From DATESZ01 sp035283845 (GTDB taxonomy: Bacteria > Desulfobacterota > Syntrophia > Syntrophales > JACQWR01): a DNA stretch of 21,326 nt. Location: NCBI GenBank assembly GCA_035283845.1, contig DATESZ010000030.1:1-21326 (forward strand), in the 5' to 3' direction. Positions within the stretch are counted from its first letter, which is position 1; the number at the start of each line of letters is the position of its first letter. Below the pieces are notes generated by a model. It was not told the DNA's origin, made no database searches, and worked only from the letters and a program-made list of their open reading frames with translations. Shown here piece after piece: positions 1 to 7,859 of the stretch. Position numbers and translations under genes: made by a program.

Positions 1-1305
1 ATGTTCGGTCTCCTTCCTCTTCCACTCCGCTTCTGAAAGCCGCCAGGCGGGAAGGGTAAACTGTTCGGTGAGGAGGGTAAAGTTGATATTCGGAGGGGCA
101 AGCAATGAGTCTCCCGGGCTGGTCTCGCTCACCCCATGATAGGCGGTTCCAATATTGAGCTTGGTTGGCCATATGCCAAGCCTTCTCTCGCAACCTTCTT
201 TTCTGAAGGTCTCATCATCCATGTCCCCCAGGGCCAGCCACTGCGTCTGCCAGCAGTCGGGGTTCCAAGCCTCGGCCTTATACCTTGGCCTCTCCTTAAA
301 GGCCCAAGTATACCACATGATACAGATGTAATCCCGCTCGATCGCATTTACCTTTCTTAAGAGATCGGAAGAGATATGATCCTTGCCGATCAACTTGTTG
401 CAGAGCTGATCGGGATCAACATCCGTAAGCACCGCCTTTTTTGCCTCAATCTCAGTGCCGTCCTCTAATTTGATCCCCACGGCCCTGCCATTTTTGATGA
501 TAACGCGATCGACCGGAGAGTTGGTATAGGTTTTCCCTCCATTTTCCAGGACTATCTTCTGTGAGGCATGGGCTCTAACATGGGTAGATCCTTTTACCCA
601 ACACAACATAGGATAGTAAGATAGTGTACAGATACTGGCCCCAAAACCTGACCCGGCCTGATCGCCCTCAAACCCCCAGGATTGAATGGACCTGCCAAAG
701 GCATGCCGGACATGAGGGTCCTCCCAGAGAGTTTTATTCATCTGGATCGGCGACATGAGAAACCAGGAGGGATCGAGCCCGGAATCAGGCTGCTGTATCA
801 TGCGATCGATCGCATCGGGTTGCCCCGGAGGCGGTGGCGGATTAAACCACGACTCCAGGAAATAGGGCTCCCACTTGGCCTTCAGATTCTTCCAGAGCCT
901 GAGGTAGGTATCGGCATCCTTCCGGGAGAACCGTGCGATCTCGGCAGCGGTCTTCTCCTGGTCGGGATCCACATCAGGAAAGGCCGTATACTGTATAAGA
1001 CAGGTATCGTCCTCAATAAAGATGCACCCGGTGCTGCATTTGGTATAATCCAATTTTACCCCATAGGTCTCCCACTCAGGAAAATCCCAAAAGGTAGGAA
1101 TATCATATTGAGCGGTCATGGCCATCGAACAGGGATTGCCGAGAAAACCGGGAGCCGGCTCCTCCTGGCACCAGCCTCCCCCTAACTCATGCCTCTCCTC
1201 AAAAATCCCCACATTCAATTTACCATACTTGGTAAGATACATCGCCGCAATCAGTGCCTTATTGCCCCCTCCAACAATTACTACATCAAAACTTTTGTCC
1301 GCCAT
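1..1305 (-). CDS. FAD-dependent oxidoreductase, phytoene desaturase-like (partial, C-terminus outside window)
   Basis: I translated this frame by hand: it is open for 435 codons from an ATG at 1305 to the left edge without a stop, so the C-terminus is missing. The ATG has a strong ribosome binding site (AGGAGG, about 6 bases upstream). The N-terminus has a dinucleotide-binding beta-alpha-beta fold: hydrophobic strand, then GGGNKA at about residues 12-17 (third glycine of the usual GxGxxG is Ala), an acidic residue near 37 at the end of the second strand, and an ELGGGW stretch near 40-45, as in phytoene desaturase/amine-oxidase-type FAD enzymes. A GGKTYTNSPVDRV stretch near 256-268 fits the usual second FAD/substrate segment. 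Family members oxidise or isomerise hydrophobic, often cyclic, substrates; the substrate here is unknown. It is divergent from the flavoprotein gene at 1688. Family call is firm, function is not. Confidence 0.85.
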   Translation of the reverse strand, partial: MADKSFDVVIVGGGNKALIAAMYLTKYGKLNVGIFEERHELGGGWCQEEPAPGFLGNPCSMAMTAQYDIPTFWDFPEWETYGVKLDYTKCSTGCIFIEDDTCLIQYTAFPDVDPDQEKTAAEIARFSRKDADTYLRLWKNLKAKWEPYFLESWFNPPPPPGQPDAIDRMIQQPDSGLDPSWFLMSPIQMNKTLWEDPHVRHAFGRSIQSWGFEGDQAGSGFGASICTLSYYPMLCWVKGSTHVRAHASQKIVLENGGKTYTNSPVDRVIIKNGRAVGIKLEDGTEIEAKKAVLTDVDPDQLCNKLIGKDHISSDLLRKVNAIERDYICIMWYTWAFKERPRYKAEAWNPDCWQTQWLALGDMDDETFRKEGCERRLGIWPTKLNIGTAYHGVSETSPGDSLLAPPNINFTLLTEQFTLPAWRLSEAEWKRKETEH

Positions 1306-1687
1306 GTTAATCCTCCTTCTACTATCAAATCATTATCAAAAATTATTCTTTGGGAACAACTCCCCCTTTAACTCCTTTCTCCTCCCTTAACATATCGACT
1401 CAACGAATCGGTTTATAATAGCGGTGGAAGCCCCTTGTCCGGGCGCTAAGTTTCCCTGGATATTTGCTACCAGGTCTGACAGCTTCAATGGTCTTAATAA
1501 ACGGATCAAGCAATTTGTTTAGAAGTTTTATGATATGGGATCTCGCTGATGGACGTACAACACAGTTTGGAAAAAGTCAATTATTTATTAAACGAATTTC
1601 ATTATTTCATTGACATGCAAGAACGCTCGCCGTATGCTGTCGTCCTGCAAAAAAGAGAATTTTTAATGTTCCATAAAAGGAGGGTAT
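1306..1687. promoter_or_regulatory. Divergent intergenic region, 382 bases
   Basis: This gap separates the leftward oxidoreductase gene from the rightward flavoprotein gene, so it should hold a promoter for each. A convincing rightward promoter lies at 1610-1638. For the leftward gene I saw only weak candidates in the AT-rich part nearest its start. A 59-codon open frame (1549-1728) overlaps the rightward promoter and is not called as a gene. I saw no tRNA, no strong hairpin terminator and no long repeat. Confidence 0.7.
1610..1638 (+). promoter_or_regulatory. Sigma70-like promoter for the iron-sulfur flavoprotein gene
   Basis: The sequence has TTGACA at 1610-1615, a 17-base spacer and TATGCT at 1633-1638. 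That is a perfect -35 box, optimal spacing and a 4-of-6 match to the -10 box. Transcription would start near 1645, giving a leader of about 40 bases with an AGGAGG ribosome binding site just before the ATG at 1688. The upstream stretch 1571-1610 is AT-rich. Identified by eye only. Confidence 0.55.
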
Positions 1688-2353
1688 ATGAAGATTGTCG
1701 CCTTGTTGGGAAGTCCGCATGGCCTTAAAGGCAATACAGCGCGTTTACTTAAAATCGTTCTGGAAGGCGCGAAAAAGGAAGGCGCCCGAACCGAGATCAT
1801 TGTCGTTAACTGGAAAAAGGTCGGCCCCTGTCTTGCTTGCGATGTATGTCACATAAAAGGCCGTTGCCGACAAAAAGATGATTTTGAAACGATTAAGGAA
1901 AAAATAATGGCGGCTGATGCCCTAATCATGGCCACTCCCAATTATATCGATAATGTCAGCGCCCAGTTGAAAGCCTTCATTGATCGTTGCTGCGGTGTGG
2001 TTCATTGCATGGGATTTGAAGGCCGTTATGGGGCGGCCGTGGTCACCTCCGGCGGAGGAAATGAAAAACAGATCGCCGAGGCGATGAATTACTTCCTGAT
2101 ACAGACCGGCATCAGGCCCGTGGGCGAGGTATGGGCTACGATGATGAACGTAGGCGAGCAGGGCTTTCCGGAAGACATTACTAACCAGGCGCTAACGTTA
2201 GGGGGAAATATTGTAGCAGCGGCAAAAAATAAGATAAAAATAAAGAAGGTGGAAAGGCAAATGCAGGACTTCCGGAATCGTATGCAATCATTGATGATGT
2301 ACCGTAAAGATAAATGGCCCTACGAGTACAGGTATTGGCAAAAGAAAAGGTAG
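1688..2353 (+). CDS. Iron-sulfur flavoprotein (Isf-type, NADPH-dependent FMN reductase family)
   Basis: The 221-residue product has a flavodoxin-like fold: an N-terminal strand followed by GSPHGLKGNT (residues 8-17), the phosphate-binding loop for FMN, and an ATPNYIDNVSAQLKAFIDR region (about 81-99) typical of the NADPH-dependent FMN reductase family. Between them is a compact cysteine motif, C48, C51, C54, C60 (CX2CX2CX5C), the spacing described for the [4Fe-4S] site of archaeal and bacterial Isf proteins. Such proteins are small soluble electron carriers in anaerobes. It is the only plus-strand gene here, with its own promoter (1610-1638), and converges on the NifX-like gene 27 bases away. 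It might pass electrons to a redox enzyme of the neighbouring cluster, but that is inference. Ribosome binding site AGGAGG just upstream supports the start. Confidence 0.85.
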   Translation: MKIVALLGSPHGLKGNTARLLKIVLEGAKKEGARTEIIVVNWKKVGPCLACDVCHIKGRCRQKDDFETIKEKIMAADALIMATPNYIDNVSAQLKAFIDRCCGVVHCMGFEGRYGAAVVTSGGGNEKQIAEAMNYFLIQTGIRPVGEVWATMMNVGEQGFPEDITNQALTLGGNIVAAAKNKIKIKKVERQMQDFRNRMQSLMMYRKDKWPYEYRYWQKKR

Positions 2354-2380
2354 TTAAAGTAAGCAGATTACCCTCTGTTT

Positions 2381-2797
2381 TTATAAGGTGATGGCCATTT
2401 TAATGGCGCTTTCGATAGTGTCCGCGCTCTCAATCGTTGTAATTCCTGCCTCCTTAAGACTTTTGGCGGGTACAGTGCCAATTCTTCGGGTGAGAAGGAA
2501 TTTACAGTCTCTTAAAAGATCGACTATATTCTTAAGGAGATCTTCCTGTCCCTCCGGTAAATCGCATTCAGGACCTTTGCAATAGCCCTCTCTCACCGTC
2601 CTTTTTTCCAGAAATTGAATGTAAAGAGTGTCAGGGTTGACTTCATAAATGGAGAAGAGATTGGTGTGCCCAAAGTGGAGGTCAACAAGGCCGCTTGAGA
2701 CAGTAGTGGCGACAGCCACCTTGATCTTCTCATCATTAACCAATGATTTTTGAAAGGTCTGAATTAAATTGTTGTCTTTATTCCGTAGCTGTTCCAA
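2381..2797 (-). CDS. NifX/NifB-C-terminal-like protein (dinitrogenase iron-molybdenum cofactor family)
   Basis: The frame gives 138 residues. Features of the NifX/NafY/NifB-C-terminal fold are visible: a first strand (KIKVAVATTV), then DLHFGHTNLFSIYEV around residues 39-53 with the family HFGH signature, and a C-terminal half with CKFLLTRRIGT followed by KSLKEAGITT. Two cysteines lie in YCKGPECDLP (about 72-81). Relatives bind or carry Fe-S or FeMo-type cofactors, and free-standing members in anaerobes often sit near Mrp/MinD-type ATPases, as here. The frame begins at TTG (2797), overlapping UbiD-A by 34 bases, with GAGAGGAG unusually close upstream; a second TTG about 20 codons further in is the alternative start. 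Last gene of the leftward operon. A client cofactor is unknown. Confidence 0.75.
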   Translation of the reverse strand: MEQLRNKDNNLIQTFQKSLVNDEKIKVAVATTVSSGLVDLHFGHTNLFSIYEVNPDTLYIQFLEKRTVREGYCKGPECDLPEGQEDLLKNIVDLLRDCKFLLTRRIGTVPAKSLKEAGITTIESADTIESAIKMAITL

Positions 2798-4227
2798 TCT
2801 CCTCTCACTTTCGTCATTGTTTCCTTATCCGGATAAGCAATGATTGCGAACCGTTCTCCCGAATATTCCTCGGCACGGGGCGCATCAATCGGTTTGGTCG
2901 CGTCAATAAGAAGCCTCGTTCCTTTGTTTCCTCCGGGGCCAAGCCTGTCTTTAGGATGAGCGATGGGATCGAGAGCGCTGATCCACCCCGGGTACTGGAT
3001 AATGTCCTTAGGAGGATCAACACGGTATCCCAGAGCCCAAAAGACTTTTTTCAAATCATATATATCAACGTCCTGATCACATACGATGATGTTTTTGCAC
3101 ATCATATTGGAGAGATGGGAGCTCCATACATTGGCTGCCACCTGATGAACCTGACCATAGTAACTATTATCAATCTGCACCATGAGATTCGCATACGCCG
3201 TGCTCGGATCGTTATTCACTCCCGTTACACCAGTCATCCTTTCGTCGAGAAGATCCCATATAAGCCCACTATGGCTTACCGAGCATATACGGTGATCTTC
3301 ATTGATGGGCATACCTTCCATGGTTCCCTGGAGAATGGGGTCATTTCTGAAAGTAATGCAATTAATTTTGAAAGGCGGTCTCAAGTTAGCAGGTCCGTAG
3401 TGACCTGTATATTCTCCGAAGGGACCGCAGGTAACAAATTGCGATCGATCGGCAATAACTTCCCCCTCAAGGATAATCTCGCTGGAGGCCGGGACAAAAA
3501 GATCGTTCGTCTCACACTTCACCAGTTCCACCGGTCTCTGCCGAATTGCCCCCATAATGGTGTATTCATCCACTCCGGTAGCGACGGGCGCTGAAGAGAC
3601 AGCAGGCAGGACCTGATCCCAACCGATGGCCACGGCCATCGGAATATTCTGACCTTTGGCGCGGTATTTTCGCCAATGAAACCAGATATGCTGCCCCTGG
3701 GCAACGGACATGGTGGTATGCCGTTTATCATGAATCATCTGGCGATACATGCCCACGTTGGTCCAGTCGGTTTCCGGGTCTTTCGTTACCACCCCATGAA
3801 ATGTGCCGATGTATCGCCCTCCATCCAGTTTCTGCCAATGCGGAGTGGGAAATTGAAATAAATCAACATCATCTCCTTTGATGATATTTTCCTTGCAGAG
3901 ACCCGTTTTCACAACGACCGGCTGCACCGGCTTTTTAGCCCGTTCCCGCCAAACCTTAATCAACTCCCTATAGGGAGTATCCTTTGGTAAACCCATCATA
4001 AGAGCGACTCTCGAATAACTTGAAAGAGAACAAGTGATTAGTCTTTGACACAGAGTATTCTTGTGATCTTTTATGTTCTCAAAAAGCAATGCCGGTCCGC
4101 CCCGGTCCATGTTCTCGCGAGCAATTGCCCCAAGCTCCAGATCCCAGTCCACCTCTTTTTTTACCCTGCTGAGTTCACCTTCTTTCTCCAGTGTCTCAAC
4201 CCATTCTCTCAAATCTCTGTATGCCAT
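2764..4227 (-). CDS. UbiD family (de)carboxylase, paralogue A
   Basis: The 487-residue product matches UbiD enzymes over its whole length; the family binds prenylated FMN and (de)carboxylates aromatic or unsaturated acids. By-eye correspondence to Aspergillus niger Fdc1: metal/prFMN ligands N168, H191 and E233 appear as N157, H180 and E221, and catalytic Arg173 as R162 (spacings N to R 5 and R to H 18 agree exactly). In the acid pair E277-GPFG-E282 the first Glu is Cys (C267, motif CGPFGE) while the second is kept (E272); I rechecked the TGC codon. Start ATG with AAGGG nine bases upstream. It lies 25 bases after the acyl-CoA dehydrogenase gene and overlaps the NifX-like gene. It could be an active enzyme with altered acid chemistry or one subunit of a hetero-oligomer. 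Substrate unknown. Confidence 0.92.
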   Translation of the reverse strand: MAYRDLREWVETLEKEGELSRVKKEVDWDLELGAIARENMDRGGPALLFENIKDHKNTLCQRLITCSLSSYSRVALMMGLPKDTPYRELIKVWRERAKKPVQPVVVKTGLCKENIIKGDDVDLFQFPTPHWQKLDGGRYIGTFHGVVTKDPETDWTNVGMYRQMIHDKRHTTMSVAQGQHIWFHWRKYRAKGQNIPMAVAIGWDQVLPAVSSAPVATGVDEYTIMGAIRQRPVELVKCETNDLFVPASSEIILEGEVIADRSQFVTCGPFGEYTGHYGPANLRPPFKINCITFRNDPILQGTMEGMPINEDHRICSVSHSGLIWDLLDERMTGVTGVNNDPSTAYANLMVQIDNSYYGQVHQVAANVWSSHLSNMMCKNIIVCDQDVDIYDLKKVFWALGYRVDPPKDIIQYPGWISALDPIAHPKDRLGPGGNKGTRLLIDATKPIDAPRAEEYSGERFAIIAYPDKETMTKVRGDWNSYGIKTTI

Positions 4228-4252
4228 GATCAGTTTCCCTTCTTATGATGGT

Positions 4253-5395
4253 TCATAAATCAAGTAAATGCCTCGCAATGATTATCTTTTGGATATTAGA
4301 TGTGCCTTCCGTAATATGGAATGCCCGGGAATCCCGAATAAATCTTTGCACCGGGTATTCCATTGAGAAACCATAAGAGCCGAAAATCTTTAACGTCATA
4401 TCTGCTGCCCTGACCGCAGCCTCACAGGCGCTGTATTTTGCCATGGATACGTCTGCCGCTCCCTGCCTTCCCGTATCCTTATTCAAGGCTGCCTGGTAAA
4501 CAAGTAATTTTGAAGCTTCATGCTCTATGTACATCTCGGCAATCTGTTCCTGAATCATTTGGAATCTCGATAAAGGCTGCCTGAACTGTTCCCTTTCTTT
4601 GACGTATTTTATGCTTGCTTCCAGGCAGGTCTTTCCGACCCCAAGCGCTCGGGCAGCGGCAAATAGACGCGTATTGTTCAACATTTCCATCAATATTTTG
4701 AAACCATCTCCCAAGTTTCCCAGAACAGACTCGGGAGGCAACTGAACATCCTGAAAGATAATCTCTCCGGCAACGGAACAGGAAAGGCCAAACTTTTCGA
4801 TTGCGCGGGTGCTGATGCCGGGACATTCCTTCATGTCCACAAGAAAACATGAAATCCCCTGATGTTTTCTTTCCTTATCCGTATAGGCAAAAACGAGGCT
4901 CATATCTGCAACAGTCGCATTGGTGATCCACGTCTTTGTGCCATTTAAGACAAACCCCTTTTCATTCTTAGTGGCCGTCGTTTTCATGGAAGCTACATCC
5001 GACCCTGCATCCGGTTCTGTAGCGGCAAAACATCCGATTAAATCCCCACTCACCAGACCGGGAACATACCGGTCTTTCTGGCGCTTCGTTCCATGCCTTA
5101 AAATGGTTAGCCCGGGACCAACGGTCTGGGAAACAAAGTGGCCTGAATATGAAGCGCTGACCCTGGCAATCTCTTCCATGATGATAACGGAACCTAAAAA
5201 ACCGATATTGGAACCTCCGTATTCTTCAGGGATTATGGCGCCCAAAAACCCCAGACGGCCCATTTCTGCAACAATCTCACGCCGGAAAATACCTTGTCTT
5301 TCGTCCGCATCCTGTACAGGCGCAATCCGCTCCTCGGCAAATTTTTTTGCGGTATCCCTGATAGCATTTTGTTCTTCCGAGAACTCAAAGTACAT
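4253..5395 (-). CDS. Acyl-CoA dehydrogenase
   Basis: The 380-residue protein is the normal length for the family. It shows the N-terminal helical domain (starting YFEFSEEQNAIRDTAKKF), the middle beta domain with CFAATEPDAGSD near 116-127 and TKTWITNA near 153-160 (FAD and substrate contacts), and the C-terminal helical domain ending in ITEGTSNIQKIIIARHLL. Glu363 in TEGTSNIQ is at the position of the catalytic base of short- and medium-chain enzymes. It would oxidise an acyl-CoA to the 2,3-enoyl-CoA and pass electrons to ETF. Its place between UbiD-B (101 bases upstream) and UbiD-A (25 bases downstream) suggests an alicyclic, aryl-propanoyl or dicarboxylic acyl-CoA intermediate, but the sequence does not tell which. 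Ribosome binding site AAAGGGG precedes the ATG. Confidence 0.93.
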   Translation of the reverse strand: MYFEFSEEQNAIRDTAKKFAEERIAPVQDADERQGIFRREIVAEMGRLGFLGAIIPEEYGGSNIGFLGSVIIMEEIARVSASYSGHFVSQTVGPGLTILRHGTKRQKDRYVPGLVSGDLIGCFAATEPDAGSDVASMKTTATKNEKGFVLNGTKTWITNATVADMSLVFAYTDKERKHQGISCFLVDMKECPGISTRAIEKFGLSCSVAGEIIFQDVQLPPESVLGNLGDGFKILMEMLNNTRLFAAARALGVGKTCLEASIKYVKEREQFRQPLSRFQMIQEQIAEMYIEHEASKLLVYQAALNKDTGRQGAADVSMAKYSACEAAVRAADMTLKIFGSYGFSMEYPVQRFIRDSRAFHITEGTSNIQKIIIARHLLDL

Positions 5396-5496
5396 CTGAA
5401 CACCCCTTTCAATAAAAGCGGATCATCGTGCCCGGTTAATAGTCTAATAAATTTCGTTTGTTGTGCATTGCCCCTTTGCATTCCGGAAGAATTTGG

Positions 5497-6930
5497 TTAC
5501 TTGAAACCGTAGCTACTCCAGTTATCCAAAACTTTCTTTTGCATTTCTTCAGTGTACATATGCTTGAAAGATACCATCGGCGGCTTCTCTGTTTCCGGGT
5601 CCCACTCCACGGGCCACGTACAATCGAGAACAAGATGGCTTGAATGGCCCTGAAGCCTCTCCTGTAGGCTCAAATAAGGCTGAAGGGGGGTGCCGCAAGT
5701 GGGGAAAGTGGTCACCCCTCGTGTCGGATGACACTTCGTTGCCACCGCATGCAACACCTCTGTCATATTGTATGGGTCAACCGTATCATCCACTACTATG
5801 AGTTTACTGCAGTAACCCCACAAAACCGGGACGGAAAAAACAATGTGGGCAATGTGAGTCGCTATATGATTATAAGGCACCTTCGTTCCCACAATTATCC
5901 CGAAACCTACCATCTCAGGAGGGACGAATACTCCAGTTACTGGAAGCTTCTGGGCTTCCAGAAGCCTTCGTATTGGTATGATGTATCCCAGCGGCACTGT
6001 CGTAACATGGGAATCATCTACTGGCATTCCCATGTTGGACATGGTCAGGATGGGATTAGTCCGCCAGGTAATGCAATTCACTTTGTATACCGGGCGAGCA
6101 GTGCGTGGAGCTGTACGATATCCCGTGAATTCGCCAAATGGTCCTTCCTCCAGGGTCACTCCTCTCAGTACTTCTCCTTCGATAACAATTTCAGCATTCG
6201 CCGGCACCATAAGATCATTTGTCTTGCACTTTACAAGTTCTACCGGCTTTCCGCGCAATCCACCGGCTACATCTACTTCGCTGATACCCGGCCCCACAGG
6301 AAAACCGCCTGCCATTAGACAAACCGGATCCGCGCCGATAACCGTAGCAAAAGGCATGTTCTGACCATTGGCTTCATATTGAGCCTTCATCTTCCCGGCT
6401 TCGGAGGTCGGCAGCATCAGCCCGCCCATCAAGTTCTTGGAATGAATCATCTGCCGATACATCCCCCAGTTTACCCAGTCCGAAGCAGGATCTTTAGTGA
6501 CTACAAAATGCCAGGTCGAAATGTATCGTCCACCATCCCCGTCATGCACCAAAGGAGCCGGAAACGCAGTCAGATCAACATCTTCTCCCATCATAATATT
6601 CTCTTGACAAGGAGCCTTATCGACCACGATCGGCTTAATCCTTCTCTCCGCTCTGGCGTAAACCTCATCGCAAAGCTCGCGAATCGAAATTTCAGGGTTC
6701 AGGTCAAGGCCTACAGCTACCCGCTTGAAGCTGGCACAAGACGCCCCCAAGATACGATGACCTGGGTAGTCTTTGATATTTTCAAAAAGCACCGCCGGCC
6801 CTTGTATCTCACATGTCCTTCGGACGATTGCCCCTGCCTCGCAATCCCAGTCAACCGCTTGTTTTACCCGGACAATCTCTCCCGCTTTGTCAAGGCGCTC
6901 TACAAACTCTCGTGAATCTTTTATCGCCAT
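5497..6930 (-). CDS. UbiD family (de)carboxylase, paralogue B
   Basis: 477 residues, full-length UbiD type. By-eye Fdc1 equivalents: N154 (N168), R159 (R173), E218 (E233), and an intact acid pair E262-GPFG-E267. At the position of metal ligand His191, exactly 18 residues after the Arg, this protein has Glu (E177). An acidic ligand there could still bind metal or could change cofactor binding. The E-R-E catalytic triad therefore looks complete, making this one of the two better candidates (with paralogue C) for the catalytic subunit. Start ATG has GGAGG about 9 bases upstream. It follows the small paralogous gene at 7055-7315 by 124 bases and precedes the acyl-CoA dehydrogenase. Substrate not deducible; phenol-, aryl- or PAH-type acids are possible. 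Confidence 0.92.
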   Translation of the reverse strand: MAIKDSREFVERLDKAGEIVRVKQAVDWDCEAGAIVRRTCEIQGPAVLFENIKDYPGHRILGASCASFKRVAVGLDLNPEISIRELCDEVYARAERRIKPIVVDKAPCQENIMMGEDVDLTAFPAPLVHDGDGGRYISTWHFVVTKDPASDWVNWGMYRQMIHSKNLMGGLMLPTSEAGKMKAQYEANGQNMPFATVIGADPVCLMAGGFPVGPGISEVDVAGGLRGKPVELVKCKTNDLMVPANAEIVIEGEVLRGVTLEEGPFGEFTGYRTAPRTARPVYKVNCITWRTNPILTMSNMGMPVDDSHVTTVPLGYIIPIRRLLEAQKLPVTGVFVPPEMVGFGIIVGTKVPYNHIATHIAHIVFSVPVLWGYCSKLIVVDDTVDPYNMTEVLHAVATKCHPTRGVTTFPTCGTPLQPYLSLQERLQGHSSHLVLDCTWPVEWDPETEKPPMVSFKHMYTEEMQKKVLDNWSSYGFK

Positions 6931-7054
6931 TTTCGTCTTCCTCCCTTATATGGATGGATATTCTCTTTATTCTAAGCTAACTCCCAGAACAACGCCGCAA
7001 CATGATTAATTGCAAATTATTTGAACGGTCTTACCCCCATTATCCTTTAAGTTT

Positions 7055-7315
7055 CTACTCTGGCAACTTCAGTTCCTCTATTATCTTTATCGCCCAGGGC
7101 TTATGAAATTTCCGACCACGCTGCCAACGTAACCATAGCACATCACCCCCGGCGAGCTTCTCCGGCTCGCGCGCTAAAACGGCCTTTACCAGCTTTGATA
7201 AATACTTGTGCCTCGGGGCTTCCGGAGTAAGTTCCCTCACCATGATTACAGATTCGCCTTCATTTAGGCTTTCGGGATTGTCACAATAAGTATCGTATTC
7301 TCTTTTGGGCATCAT
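7055..7315 (-). CDS. Small UbiD-associated protein 1 (unknown function)
   Basis: About 86 residues, no recognised domain, signal peptide or membrane segment. Its C-terminal half (KLVKAV at 41-46, then EKL, DVLWLRW at 58-64, GRK, KPWAIKIIEE at 72-81) lines up with the two other small proteins encoded at 7458-7802 and 7860-8105, so the three are paralogues. The frame starts GTG-ATG-ATG (7318, 7315, 7312); I prefer the first ATG, which has AAGGAG at suitable spacing. It sits between UbiD-B and small protein 2. By position it may be an accessory subunit of a UbiD complex, comparable in role to the ~10 kDa gamma subunit of phenylphosphate carboxylase; I cannot show homology to that subunit. Confidence 0.7.
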   Translation of the reverse strand: MMPKREYDTYCDNPESLNEGESVIMVRELTPEAPRHKYLSKLVKAVLAREPEKLAGGDVLWLRWQRGRKFHKPWAIKIIEELKLPE

Positions 7316-7457
7316 CACCTTCTCCTTTTTATGAGTTTTTTGTCCTATGAGTTTGCAAATATAGGCCCTCTCCCCCTTTCCTCCGCGATTAATTTCAATA
7401 AAACCGGCAAAGAAGGCCCGTTGAAGTAGTTTTCCCTGTGATCATCATCTTCATTTC

Positions 7458-7802
7458 TTATTTCGTTTTCTTCTTTTCCTCCCTTTCCTTCAACATTTCG
7501 ATAAGCATCTTACCCTTTCGTTCGCCCAGTGAGAGCTTTTTCTCCGGAAGCGACTTTACATCCGGTATGTTCTCTTCTTCCATTTCTAATACCTTCACGT
7601 AATAGGGGTTCGGTTTTCTGCCCTGGGTGGAGAAGAGCCAAAGAGTATCCGGATTATCGAGCTTCGCCGGATCCTTCGATACGATTACCTTCGCTGTAAA
7701 ATTCTCGAATGTATTAGGGTTCCTCAATTCTACCTTTGCCTCCTGATCCAAGGGGGGCTCATGAATTCCCTTTTCTTCATCCAAGTATAACTCGTACTCC
7801 AT
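7458..7802 (-). CDS. Small UbiD-associated protein 2 (unknown function)
   Basis: 114 residues, soluble and highly charged. Residues 34-75 match the shared core of the small family: NFTAKVIVSKDPAKL, DTLWLFSTQGRK (52-63), then PYYVKVLEME. Unlike its two paralogues it has a C-terminal tail of about 38 residues, lysine- and glutamate-rich and probably helical (ending KEREEKKKTK). A strong ribosome binding site (AGGAGGTGAGAG then ATG) fixes the start. It is 57 bases after small protein 3 and 142 bases before small protein 1. No known domain recognised; a structural or regulatory subunit of the UbiD-type enzymes is a guess from context. Confidence 0.75.
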   Translation of the reverse strand: MEYELYLDEEKGIHEPPLDQEAKVELRNPNTFENFTAKVIVSKDPAKLDNPDTLWLFSTQGRKPNPYYVKVLEMEEENIPDVKSLPEKKLSLGERKGKMLIEMLKEREEKKKTK

Positions 7803-7859
7803 CTCTCACCTCCTACCGGGAATTTTGCATTGCTCTTTTTCTGACCAACTATTATTCTT

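Noticed and set aside
682..1185. 167-codon plus-strand frame near the left edge
   Set aside because: The minus strand is open from 1305 to the edge with an FAD-binding N-terminus and a strong ribosome binding site, so the plus-strand frame is a shadow.
1306..1400. Leftward promoter for the FAD oxidoreductase gene
   Set aside because: The best minus-strand pair (TTGTTC, 18 bases, TAATGA) is a poor match, so I do not call it.
2354..2380. Possible bidirectional terminator between the convergent flavoprotein and NifX-like genes
   Set aside because: The 27 bases have a T-run but no stem of useful length that I could find.
2743..3594. 283-codon plus-strand frame opposite UbiD-A
   Set aside because: It is the antisense shadow of a clear UbiD gene, has no ribosome binding site and shows no recognisable domain.
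6931..7054. Internal promoter or terminator in the 124-base gap before UbiD-B
   Set aside because: No -35/-10 pair with acceptable spacing and no hairpin followed by a T-run was found.
7330..7353. Direct repeat TATGAGTT, 16 bases apart, before small protein 1
   Set aside because: Only eight bases long in an AT-rich spacer; no symmetry or second copy to support an operator.
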